Below are positions 1-4,963 of a DNA stretch of 5,124 bases, piece by piece. Each line of letters begins with the position of its first letter. Within the stretch, counting starts at the first letter, position 1. Origin of the DNA: Gp6-AA40 sp046765795 (GTDB lineage Bacteria; Acidobacteriota; Vicinamibacteria; Vicinamibacterales; UBA2999); the NCBI GenBank assembly GCA_046765795.1, contig JBKPRH010000042.1:1-5124 (forward strand). The letters run 5' to 3'. Below the pieces are notes generated by a model. It saw only the letters and a list, made by a program, of their open reading frames with translations. It did not search any database and was not told the DNA's origin. The translations under genes were made by a program, and so were the position numbers.

Positions 1-1211
1 GCGTGGTACACACGCTCGGACATCTCCGCCGAGTACCCGTCGAGCCCAAGGCGCTGGAACATCGAGGTACCGGCGAGCTGCTTTCTGATCTCGTCACTGC
101 GCAACACGACCGCACCGGGTGCCGCGCCGACGTCCGGCGCCAGCATGTGGGCCAGCGTGGACTTTCCCGTTCCAGACAACCCGCCGACGGCCACGAGGCT
201 CGGCCGCGGAGGATGCAGCAGTCGCATGGCCATCGCCAGATACTCCTGCGCTGTCGCCTGCAGTTCGCTGCGGCGCGGCCCATCCCCTTGCGCTTGTGCG
301 GCCGCCGTCGCGCTTGTCTTGGCACGCACAGCGGCTCGGCACGAGAGAAACAATGGCAGCAGGCGAACGCCTTCGAGGTCTCCTGTCTCGGTCAGGTATC
401 GATTCAACACCGCGTTCGCGTGACGCGGCAGATGACGACGCCACAGATCCATCAGGAGAAACGCCAGATCGTAGAAGACATCGGTGCAGGAGATCTGATC
501 GTTGAATTCGACGCCATCGAAGAGGGTCGGCTCACCGTCGAGCAACACGATGTTGCGCAGGTGCAGGTCGCCATGGCACTGCCGCACGAATCCTGATTCG
601 CGACGACGCTCGAGGATGTCCCCGCACGCATCCAGGACAGTCCACGAGTCATTCGTCAGACGAGAGACTGTAGACGCGTCCAGCCAGTGACGCCCGAACT
701 CGGCAACGCCATCGGCGTTGCCTTCGATCACCCAGGCCATGCCGGCCTTGCCGCCAAGATCGGTGCGTCGCTCGGCACCGTTGTGGAAGCGGGCAAGTGC
801 GGACGCGAGCGCCGGCATCACGCCGAGATCGAGACGACCGGCAACAGCGAGGCGATCGAGAAGCTGGTCTTGATCGAAGCGATTCATCTCGACGAGCCAG
901 TCGATGGGTTCGCCGTCACCGCCGAGCGCAAGATCTCCACCGGCGCCACGAGTCACTGCGACGACACCCCGATACAGCGTGGGAGCCGTGCGCCGATTGA
1001 GTCGGACTTCAGCGTCGCACATCTCCTGACGCCGCGAAGCGCTCGAGAAATCGAGATAGTCGAAGCGCACCGCGCGTTTCAGCTTGTACGCGCGCTGCCC
1101 TGCCAGAAACACGACCGACGCGTGCGTCTCGACCCGCTCAACGGCCGCGCCGCCGTATGTGGACGGCTGAGACAGGAACTCGACGATCGCTGACTGATCC
1201 TCAGTCTGCAT
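1..1211 (-). CDS. Bifunctional APH-like kinase / P-loop ATP-binding protein (3' end missing)
   Basis: The reading frame starts at ATG 1211 and stays open to the window edge, giving 403 residues with the C-terminus cut off. Seen: an N-lobe with AYKLKR at about 41-46 (probable ATP-binding Lys), the phosphotransferase catalytic loop HGDLHLRN at 213-220 with D215 as the likely base, and a metal-binding FDGVEFND segment at 231-238 followed by DVFYDLAFLLMDL. A second domain begins with a Walker A loop, GGLSGTGKST, at 343-352. This order matches the COG2187 plus COG0645 fusion, usually a little over 500 residues, so roughly the last 110-130 residues are missing. The substrate is not established for the family; antibiotic resistance should not be assumed. 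A GGAG lies 7 nt before the ATG (1219-1222), and the ATG further upstream is out of frame and soon stops. It follows the lipoprotein gene by 48 bp on the same strand, so co-transcription is likely. Confidence 0.9.
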   Translation of the reverse strand, partial: MQTEDQSAIVEFLSQPSTYGGAAVERVETHASVVFLAGQRAYKLKRAVRFDYLDFSSASRRQEMCDAEVRLNRRTAPTLYRGVVAVTRGAGGDLALGGDGEPIDWLVEMNRFDQDQLLDRLAVAGRLDLGVMPALASALARFHNGAERRTDLGGKAGMAWVIEGNADGVAEFGRHWLDASTVSRLTNDSWTVLDACGDILERRRESGFVRQCHGDLHLRNIVLLDGEPTLFDGVEFNDQISCTDVFYDLAFLLMDLWRRHLPRHANAVLNRYLTETGDLEGVRLLPLFLSCRAAVRAKTSATAAAQAQGDGPRRSELQATAQEYLAMAMRLLHPPRPSLVAVGGLSGTGKSTLAHMLAPDVGAAPGAVVLRSDEIRKQLAGTSMFQRLGLDGYSAEMSERVYH

Positions 1212-1259
1212 AGCGACGCTCCATCCCTAGTGTGCCGTGTCGACGGCCGAAACCGAGCT

Positions 1260-1760
1260 CTACAGCGGCTTGTGCGGCAGCTGCGCCAGGATTCTGCCAA
1301 CCGTCCTGTCGATCGTGAACTCCATCGACGCCTGGTTCTCGATCACGCCGTCGAAGCTGCATTCGGCCCAGCCGCGCCACGCCAGTCGGTCCGTGCGCCT
1401 GTCCACAACATCAATCGTCAACGTTCCGGCGTCATAGACGGTGGTATCGATCCGCTGATCGGCTCGCGTGTGAATGTGAATCTGGATGTCGGCGGCACCG
1501 ACACTCGTCTCCTCAAATCCTCGCGCCGCCAACTGCAGACGAACGGCCTCCTCGATGCGCTGAATGAAGAACCGGTTGTTGTCGAGGCGAGGATCGCCGG
1601 TCGAGAAGTCTTCGCGCTCGGCCCATGCATAGGACCGATAGCGCATGAAGTCGGCGCGAGGATCGAGATATGAGTTGACGCGGTGCGTCGCGCAGCCGGC
1701 AAGAACCAGCGCCGCCAACGCGACTGCCGCCACTGCACCTGGGCGAATGACATGCCGCAT
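1260..1760 (-). CDS. DUF4136 family lipoprotein (second of a tandem pair)
   Basis: The gene encodes 166 residues. A basic, hydrophobic N-terminus ends in the lipobox L20-A-G-C23, so signal peptidase II cleavage and lipidation at C23 are expected. The next residue is Ala, which favours outer-membrane sorting in a diderm cell. The mature part carries the DUF4136 pattern: a Y-x-S-Y-x-W segment at 41-46, GDPRLDNN at 55-62, IQIHIHT near 92-98, and GTLTIDVVD followed by WRGWA at 112-132. The function of DUF4136 proteins is unknown. The start at ATG 1760 is supported by a strong purine-rich Shine-Dalgarno (GAGGGGAG) about 6 nt upstream. It lies 20 bp after its paralog at 1781-2332 and 48 bp before the kinase gene, so the three form a probable operon. 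The paralogs share the same architecture from lipobox to WRGWA, which points to a tandem duplication. Confidence 0.9.
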   Translation of the reverse strand: MRHVIRPGAVAAVALAALVLAGCATHRVNSYLDPRADFMRYRSYAWAEREDFSTGDPRLDNNRFFIQRIEEAVRLQLAARGFEETSVGAADIQIHIHTRADQRIDTTVYDAGTLTIDVVDRRTDRLAWRGWAECSFDGVIENQASMEFTIDRTVGRILAQLPHKPL

Positions 1761-1780
1761 GGTCGTCTCCCCTCGTGCCT

Positions 1781-2332
1781 CTACCGCAACGGCGCAAGCG
1801 TCTCGAACATGTGCGAGACGTTGTCGTCGATGCGTCGGCGCATCCGATCGCCGTTGCCGAGAATCCCTTCAAGTCGGCCCTGCGCCCATCCGCGCCAGAT
1901 CAGCACGTTGGTCGCCGCGTCGACGATGTCCACGACGAGCGTGCCCGCCTCATAGCGGCTGACACGTGACCAGCAGTCATCGCCGGCGCAATACCCGTGT
2001 GCGTCGTCTACGGAATCCGCGGCGAAGCGTTCGGCAATGTTGGCGTGATAGTGAATAAGCACGTCCGGCTGCTCGGTCGTTGCCGACCGGACGAAGCCGT
2101 GCATGGCCATCGCTCTCTCGATTGCACCCTCGACGCGGTCTTGAAAGTACGGATCTTTGTCGAGTCTCGGGTCACCGGCGGGCAGGGCATCGGCTGGCCC
2201 CCAGTCGAACGTCTTGTACTTGGACCAGACGAGGCCGCGATCGGTGTGCGAGCCCACGCCGAACGTGGCGCAGCCAGCCAGCATCGCTGTCGCCGCAAAT
2301 GCTGTGATACGCAGGAACAGTAGTCGGCGCAT
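1781..2332 (-). CDS. DUF4136 family lipoprotein (first of a tandem pair)
   Basis: The gene encodes 183 residues. The signal peptide ends in the lipobox L18-A-G-C21, with Ala after the Cys, predicting a lipidated and probably outer-membrane-anchored periplasmic protein. The DUF4136 landmarks are YKTFDWG at 39-45, GDPRLDKD at 53-60, VLIHYHAN at 91-98, GTLVVDIVD at 130-138 and WRGWAQG at 146-152. Compared with its downstream paralog it carries extra residues before the GTL motif, including Cys115 and Cys120 (CAGDDCW). These could form a small disulfide loop in the periplasm; this is inference. The start at ATG 2332 is preceded by GAGGGAG with a 7-nt spacer. It is the first gene of the minus-strand operon, so its promoter should lie in the 208-bp region shared with the divergent universal stress gene. 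Its biochemical role is unknown. Confidence 0.9.
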   Translation of the reverse strand: MRRLLFLRITAFAATAMLAGCATFGVGSHTDRGLVWSKYKTFDWGPADALPAGDPRLDKDPYFQDRVEGAIERAMAMHGFVRSATTEQPDVLIHYHANIAERFAADSVDDAHGYCAGDDCWSRVSRYEAGTLVVDIVDAATNVLIWRGWAQGRLEGILGNGDRMRRRIDDNVSHMFETLAPLR

Positions 2333-2362
2333 CGGATCTCTCCCTCACGACGCTGTGCGAAC

Positions 2363-2375
2363 GTGATGCCATCAC
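2363..2375. repeat. 13-bp palindrome, candidate operator
   Basis: GTGATG and CATCAC are perfect 6-bp inverted arms around a single C. The centre lies about 37 bp upstream of the first lipoprotein start codon, a position suited to a repressor or activator of the leftward operon. No regulator can be named from the sequence. Confidence 0.5.
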
Positions 2376-2433
2376 CGATCCTCGACACTTGCGCAACCAG
2401 GCGCTGGTGCGCGGGAATACTCCGCGGCTGCGC

Positions 2434-2447
2434 GCGAGAAATCTCGC
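2434..2447. repeat. 14-bp inverted repeat upstream of the usp promoter
   Basis: GCGAGA and TCTCGC form perfect 6-bp arms around AA. The element ends 10 bp before the proposed usp -35 hexamer, a typical place for an activator site. Functional assignment is inference. Confidence 0.45.
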
Positions 2448-2457
2448 ATAGCCCCCG

Positions 2458-2486
2458 CTGACTGGCACTGCTGGACGACATGTAAG
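2458..2486 (+). promoter_or_regulatory. Candidate sigma-70-type promoter of usp
   Basis: CTGACT (2458-2463, four of six matches to TTGACA) and TGTAAG (2481-2486, four of six to TATAAT) are separated by exactly 17 bp. Transcription would begin near 2493, about 48 nt before the usp start codon. The match is moderate only, and a sigma-54 reading of the nearby TGGCAC was rejected because no GC falls at the -12 position. Confidence 0.4.
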
Positions 2487-2492
2487 GGAGCG

Positions 2493-2514
2493 GCACCGAT
2501 GGCACGATCGGTGC
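2493..2514. repeat. 8-bp perfect inverted repeat / leader hairpin of usp
   Basis: GCACCGAT (2493-2500) and ATCGGTGC (2507-2514) are exact inverted arms around a 6-nt loop, ending 13 nt before the usp Shine-Dalgarno. If the candidate promoter at 2458-2486 is right, the hairpin begins at the first transcribed bases. It could then stabilise the mRNA 5' end or be an operator overlapping the start site. Confidence 0.5.
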
Positions 2515-2540
2515 TCCGCTGATGATCAGGAGACGCTGCC

Positions 2541-3017
2541 ATGACTGCCATCAACCGCATCCTGGTTCCTGTGGACTTCAGCGCGCACTCCGATCGCGCC
2601 ATCGAGTACGCCCTGACCATGGGAAAACACTTCGGCGCCTGCGTGGAGCTGTTTCACGTTGTCGAAGATCCCTTCGAGTCGGGCGGCTGGGGATCTGAGG
2701 TCTATATCTCGGACCTCGACGGCATCCGGCAACGCGCCCTGGACGACGCGAAGGCGCGCCTCGAACGTTGCCGAACAACGCTGTCGGCCGGGGACTTCTC
2801 GATCGTGGCGACTGTGCGCATGGGTCATGTCGCGCACACGATCGTGGAGTACGCTGCGACGACACCTGCCGACCTGATTGTCATGGGTACGCACGGACGA
2901 ACAGGACTGGCGCACTTCATCATCGGCAGCGTCGCCGAACGTGTCGTTCGGCTGGCGCCATGCCCGGTGCTGACGGTCGGACTGGATAAATCGGTTGACG
3001 CACACGCCGCGGCGTAG
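2541..3017 (+). CDS. Universal stress protein (UspA family)
   Basis: The gene encodes 158 residues, a normal length for a single-domain Usp of the Rossmann-like alpha/beta fold, which usually dimerises in the cytoplasm. Seen: the N-terminal strand ILVPVDFS with the conserved D12, and the nucleotide-binding signature G116-T-H-G119, nine residues, G129-S130, followed by VAERVVRLAPCPVLTV. The intact G-2x-G-9x-G(S/T) motif places it with the ATP-binding type of Usp. Family members help cells survive starvation, oxidative stress or hypoxia, but the partner here is unknown. The start at ATG 2541 has AGGAG (2528-2532) with an 8-nt spacer. It is the only plus-strand gene in the window. It diverges from the lipoprotein operon and converges on the small HTH-like gene, with only 8 bp between the two stop codons. 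Confidence 0.96.
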   Translation: MTAINRILVPVDFSAHSDRAIEYALTMGKHFGACVELFHVVEDPFESGGWGSEVYISDLDGIRQRALDDAKARLERCRTTLSAGDFSIVATVRMGHVAHTIVEYAATTPADLIVMGTHGRTGLAHFIIGSVAERVVRLAPCPVLTVGLDKSVDAHAAA

Positions 3018-3025
3018 AGCCGCGG
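3007..3025. terminator. GC-rich hairpin across the convergent gene ends
   Basis: CCGCGGC (3007-3013) and GCCGCGG (3019-3025) are perfect 7-bp inverted arms around a 5-nt loop that contains the usp TAG stop. The right arm ends directly at the stop codon of the opposing gene. No T tract follows on either strand, so it is not a standard intrinsic terminator. It may slow polymerase from both sides or protect 3' ends. Confidence 0.45.
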
Positions 3026-3265
3026 TCAGTGCCCGCGTCGCCGCACGAAGGATTCTTCGCGAATCGACAGGATGCCGTCGGCTATGAGGCGTACCAACAC
3101 CCGTGCGCACGTGTCCGTGTCCACGTTGAACAGACGCGACGCTTGCGACAATGTCAGTTTCAGTCCAGGCATGTCGTGATATTCCGCTCGAATGCGCGAC
3201 TGCAGATCACAATCGCGCGGCTCGTGTGCCGCAGGTCGTTCCAGAACGGACGATTCGAGTGCCAT
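3026..3265 (-). CDS. Small helix-turn-helix-like protein
   Basis: The gene encodes 79 residues starting at ATG 3265, which has GGAG about 7 nt upstream and lies 14 bp after the stop of the membrane protein gene. A longer in-frame reading back to 3586 would overlap that gene, so it was not used. After a polar N-terminus, residues 32-77 read MPGLKLTLSQASRLFNVDTD, then a C-x-R-x-L helix and DGILS before a basic end (RRRG). The pattern of an entry helix, a turn with a recognition-like helix and a short wing fits a minimal winged helix-turn-helix, similar to short unnamed proteins I recall from Acidobacteriota. DNA binding is inference. It is the last gene of the unit with the two membrane proteins and may autoregulate it. 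A partial relative lies at 4964-5124. Confidence 0.75.
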   Translation of the reverse strand: MALESSVLERPAAHEPRDCDLQSRIRAEYHDMPGLKLTLSQASRLFNVDTDTCARVLVRLIADGILSIREESFVRRRGH

Positions 3266-3279
3266 GATGTTTCTCCACC

Positions 3280-3780
3280 CTAGAAAGCATTCCCGACAAA
3301 CGGCAGCATTCGACCCCAGTAGATGACGAAGAACCACGACACAATCGAGACGACGGCGATGGCGCGATACGCCATGGGAGTCGCATCGATCGCCGCGCTC
3401 GTTTTGACCCTCGCGCCGTAGATGATTTCGAATGCTGCGGCGTTCACACCGGCAATCAGCAGAAAGACCAGCTTGGCGTAGAACGCAACGTTGTTGACGT
3501 ATTGGTCTGGTGCACCGACGAAGAACGTGACGCCCGTAACCGCGGCGATGGCGAACCCGAGCTTGCCCCACGGCACGAGCGACCATGCAGCCTGCAACGG
3601 CACCCGACGGAACGCACCGAGCAAACGCAGATCAAAAAACCCGATGACGCCGACGAGCAGCGACAGGCCGACGAAGTGGGCGATCTCGCAGGCCGGCCAC
3701 AGCCACGGCTTATCGCGAATGAACTCCGATACCTGCGTCGCGCGAAGCCACGTCACAAATGCATCCAGCGTCTCGTGCAT
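3280..3780 (-). CDS. Four-helix membrane protein, DUF6644-like (second of pair)
   Basis: The gene encodes 166 residues from ATG 3780. A GTG nine bases upstream (3789) is in frame but overlaps the Shine-Dalgarno AGGAG (3789-3793), which sits 8 nt from the ATG, so the ATG is the better start. About four hydrophobic segments are visible, near residues 28-49, 72-91, 99-120 and 139-158. The first holds H35, and D50-LRLLG follows at its end. It aligns without gaps to the upstream protein from H35 through FYAKL (100-104). The family assignment to DUF6644 is from memory and tentative; its function is unknown. The gene begins 18 bp after its paralog and ends 14 bp before the HTH-like gene. A conserved intramembrane His could bind a cofactor such as haem, but one His alone does not show this. 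Confidence 0.85.
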   Translation of the reverse strand: MHETLDAFVTWLRATQVSEFIRDKPWLWPACEIAHFVGLSLLVGVIGFFDLRLLGAFRRVPLQAAWSLVPWGKLGFAIAAVTGVTFFVGAPDQYVNNVAFYAKLVFLLIAGVNAAAFEIIYGARVKTSAAIDATPMAYRAIAVVSIVSWFFVIYWGRMLPFVGNAF

Positions 3781-3788
3781 CGTCGTCA

Positions 3789-3793
3789 CTCCT
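3789..3793 (-). promoter_or_regulatory. Shine-Dalgarno that decides the start at 3780
   Basis: On the minus strand these bases read AGGAG. They sit 8 nt before ATG 3780 and overlap the upstream in-frame GTG at 3787-3789, so translation from that GTG is unlikely. Confidence 0.75.
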
Positions 3794-3798
3794 GAGGG

Positions 3799-4272
3799 CT
3801 ACACGTAGGCCATGTAGCGGCCGGTGATGATGGCGGCCAGCCACAGCGCCAGCGACGCCGCGGCGAGGGCTTTGACCGTCATCGATGGGTCGCGTGAAAC
3901 CGGACTGTGCCCGAAGACCGAGCGCCTGATCGTCGTCAGCACGATGACGGCGACGACGATGATTCCGAGCTTGGCCATAAACACGGTGGTCGTGCCTTTG
4001 GTGGTCGCGTCGGTCATGAACAGCAGCACGCCCGAGATCGCGTTGACCCAGAAGCCGGCCCACATGATCGGAAACAGCCGGCGCAGCGGTTCGAGCGGCA
4101 TTTGCGATGCTGCGCCGAGCAGGCGCAAATCGAGCACGGCGCTCGCGCCGACGAGCACGCCGAGCCCCAATGTGTGAAGTGTGAGCACCGCCGGATACGC
4201 CCAGATCGATCCGGATTCACGGAGCCATGACGCGAACTCTGTGCTTTCGACCGACGCCAGGAAGTCCATCAT
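3799..4272 (-). CDS. Four-helix membrane protein, DUF6644-like (first of pair)
   Basis: The gene encodes 157 residues with about four membrane segments near 25-47, 67-87, 98-115 and 134-155. H33 lies in the first helix (TLHTLGLG) and D48-LRLLG at its end. Further landmarks are GFW at 73-75, SGV at 80-82, FMAKL at 98-102 and a terminal GRYMAYV. All of these except the W75 of GFW recur in the downstream paralog at a constant offset of two residues up to FMAKL, so the pair arose by duplication and may form a heterodimer (inference). Two adjacent ATG codons (4272 and 4269) are possible starts and neither has a recognisable Shine-Dalgarno; an in-frame TGA lies upstream, excluding a longer form. 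It is the first gene of the three-gene minus-strand unit ending in the HTH-like protein. DUF6644 membership is tentative, and the role is unknown. Confidence 0.85.
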   Translation of the reverse strand: MMDFLASVESTEFASWLRESGSIWAYPAVLTLHTLGLGVLVGASAVLDLRLLGAASQMPLEPLRRLFPIMWAGFWVNAISGVLLFMTDATTKGTTTVFMAKLGIIVVAVIVLTTIRRSVFGHSPVSRDPSMTVKALAAASLALWLAAIITGRYMAYV

Positions 4273-4397
4273 GCGCGCGGACTGTGCAAGGCATCCGCCA
4301 CTGGATCAAGCGTGCGCGCTGAGCGGAATCGGGAGGTTTTCGATACGTTGCGGGGCGAGTCCGGGTGGCCGGTGCGAACTATTTAGCGGTAGATGTG

Positions 4398-4442
4398 AAA
4401 AATCACGAGCCGCGCCGGGCACGGGGGAATCCCGTGCCCGGC
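4398..4442 (-). terminator. Terminator-type hairpin after hsp20
   Basis: GCCGGGCACGGG (4414-4425) and CCCGTGCCCGGC (4431-4442) form a perfect 12-bp stem with a 5-nt loop, starting 7 nt after the hsp20 stop codon. Read on the minus strand, a five-T run (4398-4402) follows about 11 nt after the stem rather than directly, so it is a strong hairpin but an imperfect intrinsic terminator. It separates hsp20 from the membrane-protein unit downstream. The rest of the 177-bp gap (4273-4397) should contain that unit's promoter, but none could be picked confidently. Confidence 0.65.
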
Positions 4443-4449
4443 CTTCCCT

Positions 4450-4944
4450 CTAAGCTGCCTTCACCGCCTTCTTCCCCTCAGGACCAGCGATCTCCACCTT
4501 CGTTGGCGATGCCAGCGTCATCTCAGGCAGTGGGACGGTGATCTCGAGTACGCCTCCTTCGAATCTCGCGTTGATGTCAGTGACTTTCACACCCTCTGGG
4601 AACGGTACGGTTCGCACGAACTTCCCGTACGTTCGCTCATTGCGATACCACTCGTTCTTCTTCTCCTCGTTCTCGAGTATCCGTTCACCTTCTATCGTGA
4701 GGACGCCATCGGTAAACGTGACGGCGATTTCCTCCTTTTTGAGGCCAGGCAGTTCTACACGCACAGTAAAACGATGATCGCGTTCGAACACTTCCACGGG
4801 CGGCATCCACGCAATGTCGGCGAACGGTTGTCCGAGACGGGCTGCCGGCCAGTCGCCGCCTTCGAAGAACCGGTCGACATCTCGGAACACACGCCGCATG
4901 AATGCGCGCGGTTCAAAACGAGTCAGCTCTGTGTTGGTGAACAT
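4450..4944 (-). CDS. Small heat-shock protein, Hsp20 / alpha-crystallin family
   Basis: The gene encodes 164 residues. The N-terminal arm (1-45) carries RRVFRDVDRFFEG. The alpha-crystallin domain runs from about 48 to 140: PPVEVFERDHRFTVRVELPG, the KKEEI strand, GVLTIEGER, a WYRNERTYGKFVRTVPFP segment, and the signature A126-R-F-E-G-G-V-L-E-I-T-V-P, where the common Asn is Gly. The C-terminal V150-E-I152 acts as the I-x-I-type motif for oligomer contacts. Such proteins form large ATP-independent oligomers that hold unfolding proteins for refolding. The start at ATG 4944 is fixed by the strong Shine-Dalgarno AGGAGGAGG (4951-4959) with a 6-nt spacer; an in-frame extension to 5070 lacks family character and overlaps the upstream gene. 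The gene begins 19 bp after that gene's stop, suggesting co-transcription. No CIRCE or ROSE-like element was seen before it. Confidence 0.96.
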   Translation of the reverse strand: MFTNTELTRFEPRAFMRRVFRDVDRFFEGGDWPAARLGQPFADIAWMPPVEVFERDHRFTVRVELPGLKKEEIAVTFTDGVLTIEGERILENEEKKNEWYRNERTYGKFVRTVPFPEGVKVTDINARFEGGVLEITVPLPEMTLASPTKVEIAGPEGKKAVKAA

Positions 4945-4950
4945 CGCGCA

Positions 4951-4960
4951 CCTCCTCCTT
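4951..4960 (-). promoter_or_regulatory. Very strong Shine-Dalgarno of hsp20
   Basis: On the minus strand these bases read AAGGAGGAGG, ending 6 nt before ATG 4944. This fixes the hsp20 start and predicts efficient translation. It directly follows the double TGA stop of the upstream gene. Confidence 0.85.
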
Positions 4961-4963
4961 TCA

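Larger units (their letters stand above)
2333..2540. promoter_or_regulatory. Divergent regulatory region between lipoprotein operon and usp
   Basis: These 208 bp separate two divergently transcribed units and contain no convincing gene. They must hold the promoter for usp (rightward) and probably the one for the lipoprotein/kinase operon (leftward). The stretch is rich in short inverted repeats: GTGATG-C-CATCAC (2363-2375), the palindrome TTGCGCAA (2389-2396), CGCGG/CCGCG arms (2410-2426), GCGAGA-AA-TCTCGC (2434-2447) and GCACCGAT/ATCGGTGC (2493-2514). No match to the DosR box (GGGAC...GTCCC type), an FNR/Anr box (TTGAT-N4-ATCAA) or a CIRCE element was seen. No convincing leftward sigma-70 promoter could be picked by eye. 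Confidence 0.75.

Noticed and set aside
687..1193. Plus-strand open frame of 168 codons
   Set aside because: It lies opposite the kinase gene, whose frame carries clear family motifs. The plus-strand translation shows no recognisable domain.
1..1211. Antibiotic resistance gene
   Set aside because: The catalytic loop is aminoglycoside-phosphotransferase-like, but the COG2187/COG0645 fusion architecture is a widespread stress-linked kinase type with no established resistance role.
2464..2478. Sigma-54-like TGGCAC before usp
   Set aside because: The -12 GC required by the TGGCAC-N5-TTGC consensus is absent at the correct spacing.
2526..3110. Minus-strand open frame of 194 codons
   Set aside because: It is antisense to the universal stress gene, Arg/His-rich and without a family pattern, and is best explained as a high-GC shadow.
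3266..3586. N-terminal extension of the small HTH-like gene
   Set aside because: The extension would overlap most of the membrane protein gene. ATG 3265 has its own Shine-Dalgarno, and the extension reads as low-complexity Arg-rich shadow.
4181..4453. Plus-strand open frame of 90 codons across the gap after hsp20
   Set aside because: It runs through the terminator stem and antisense to the membrane protein start, and has no family-like features.
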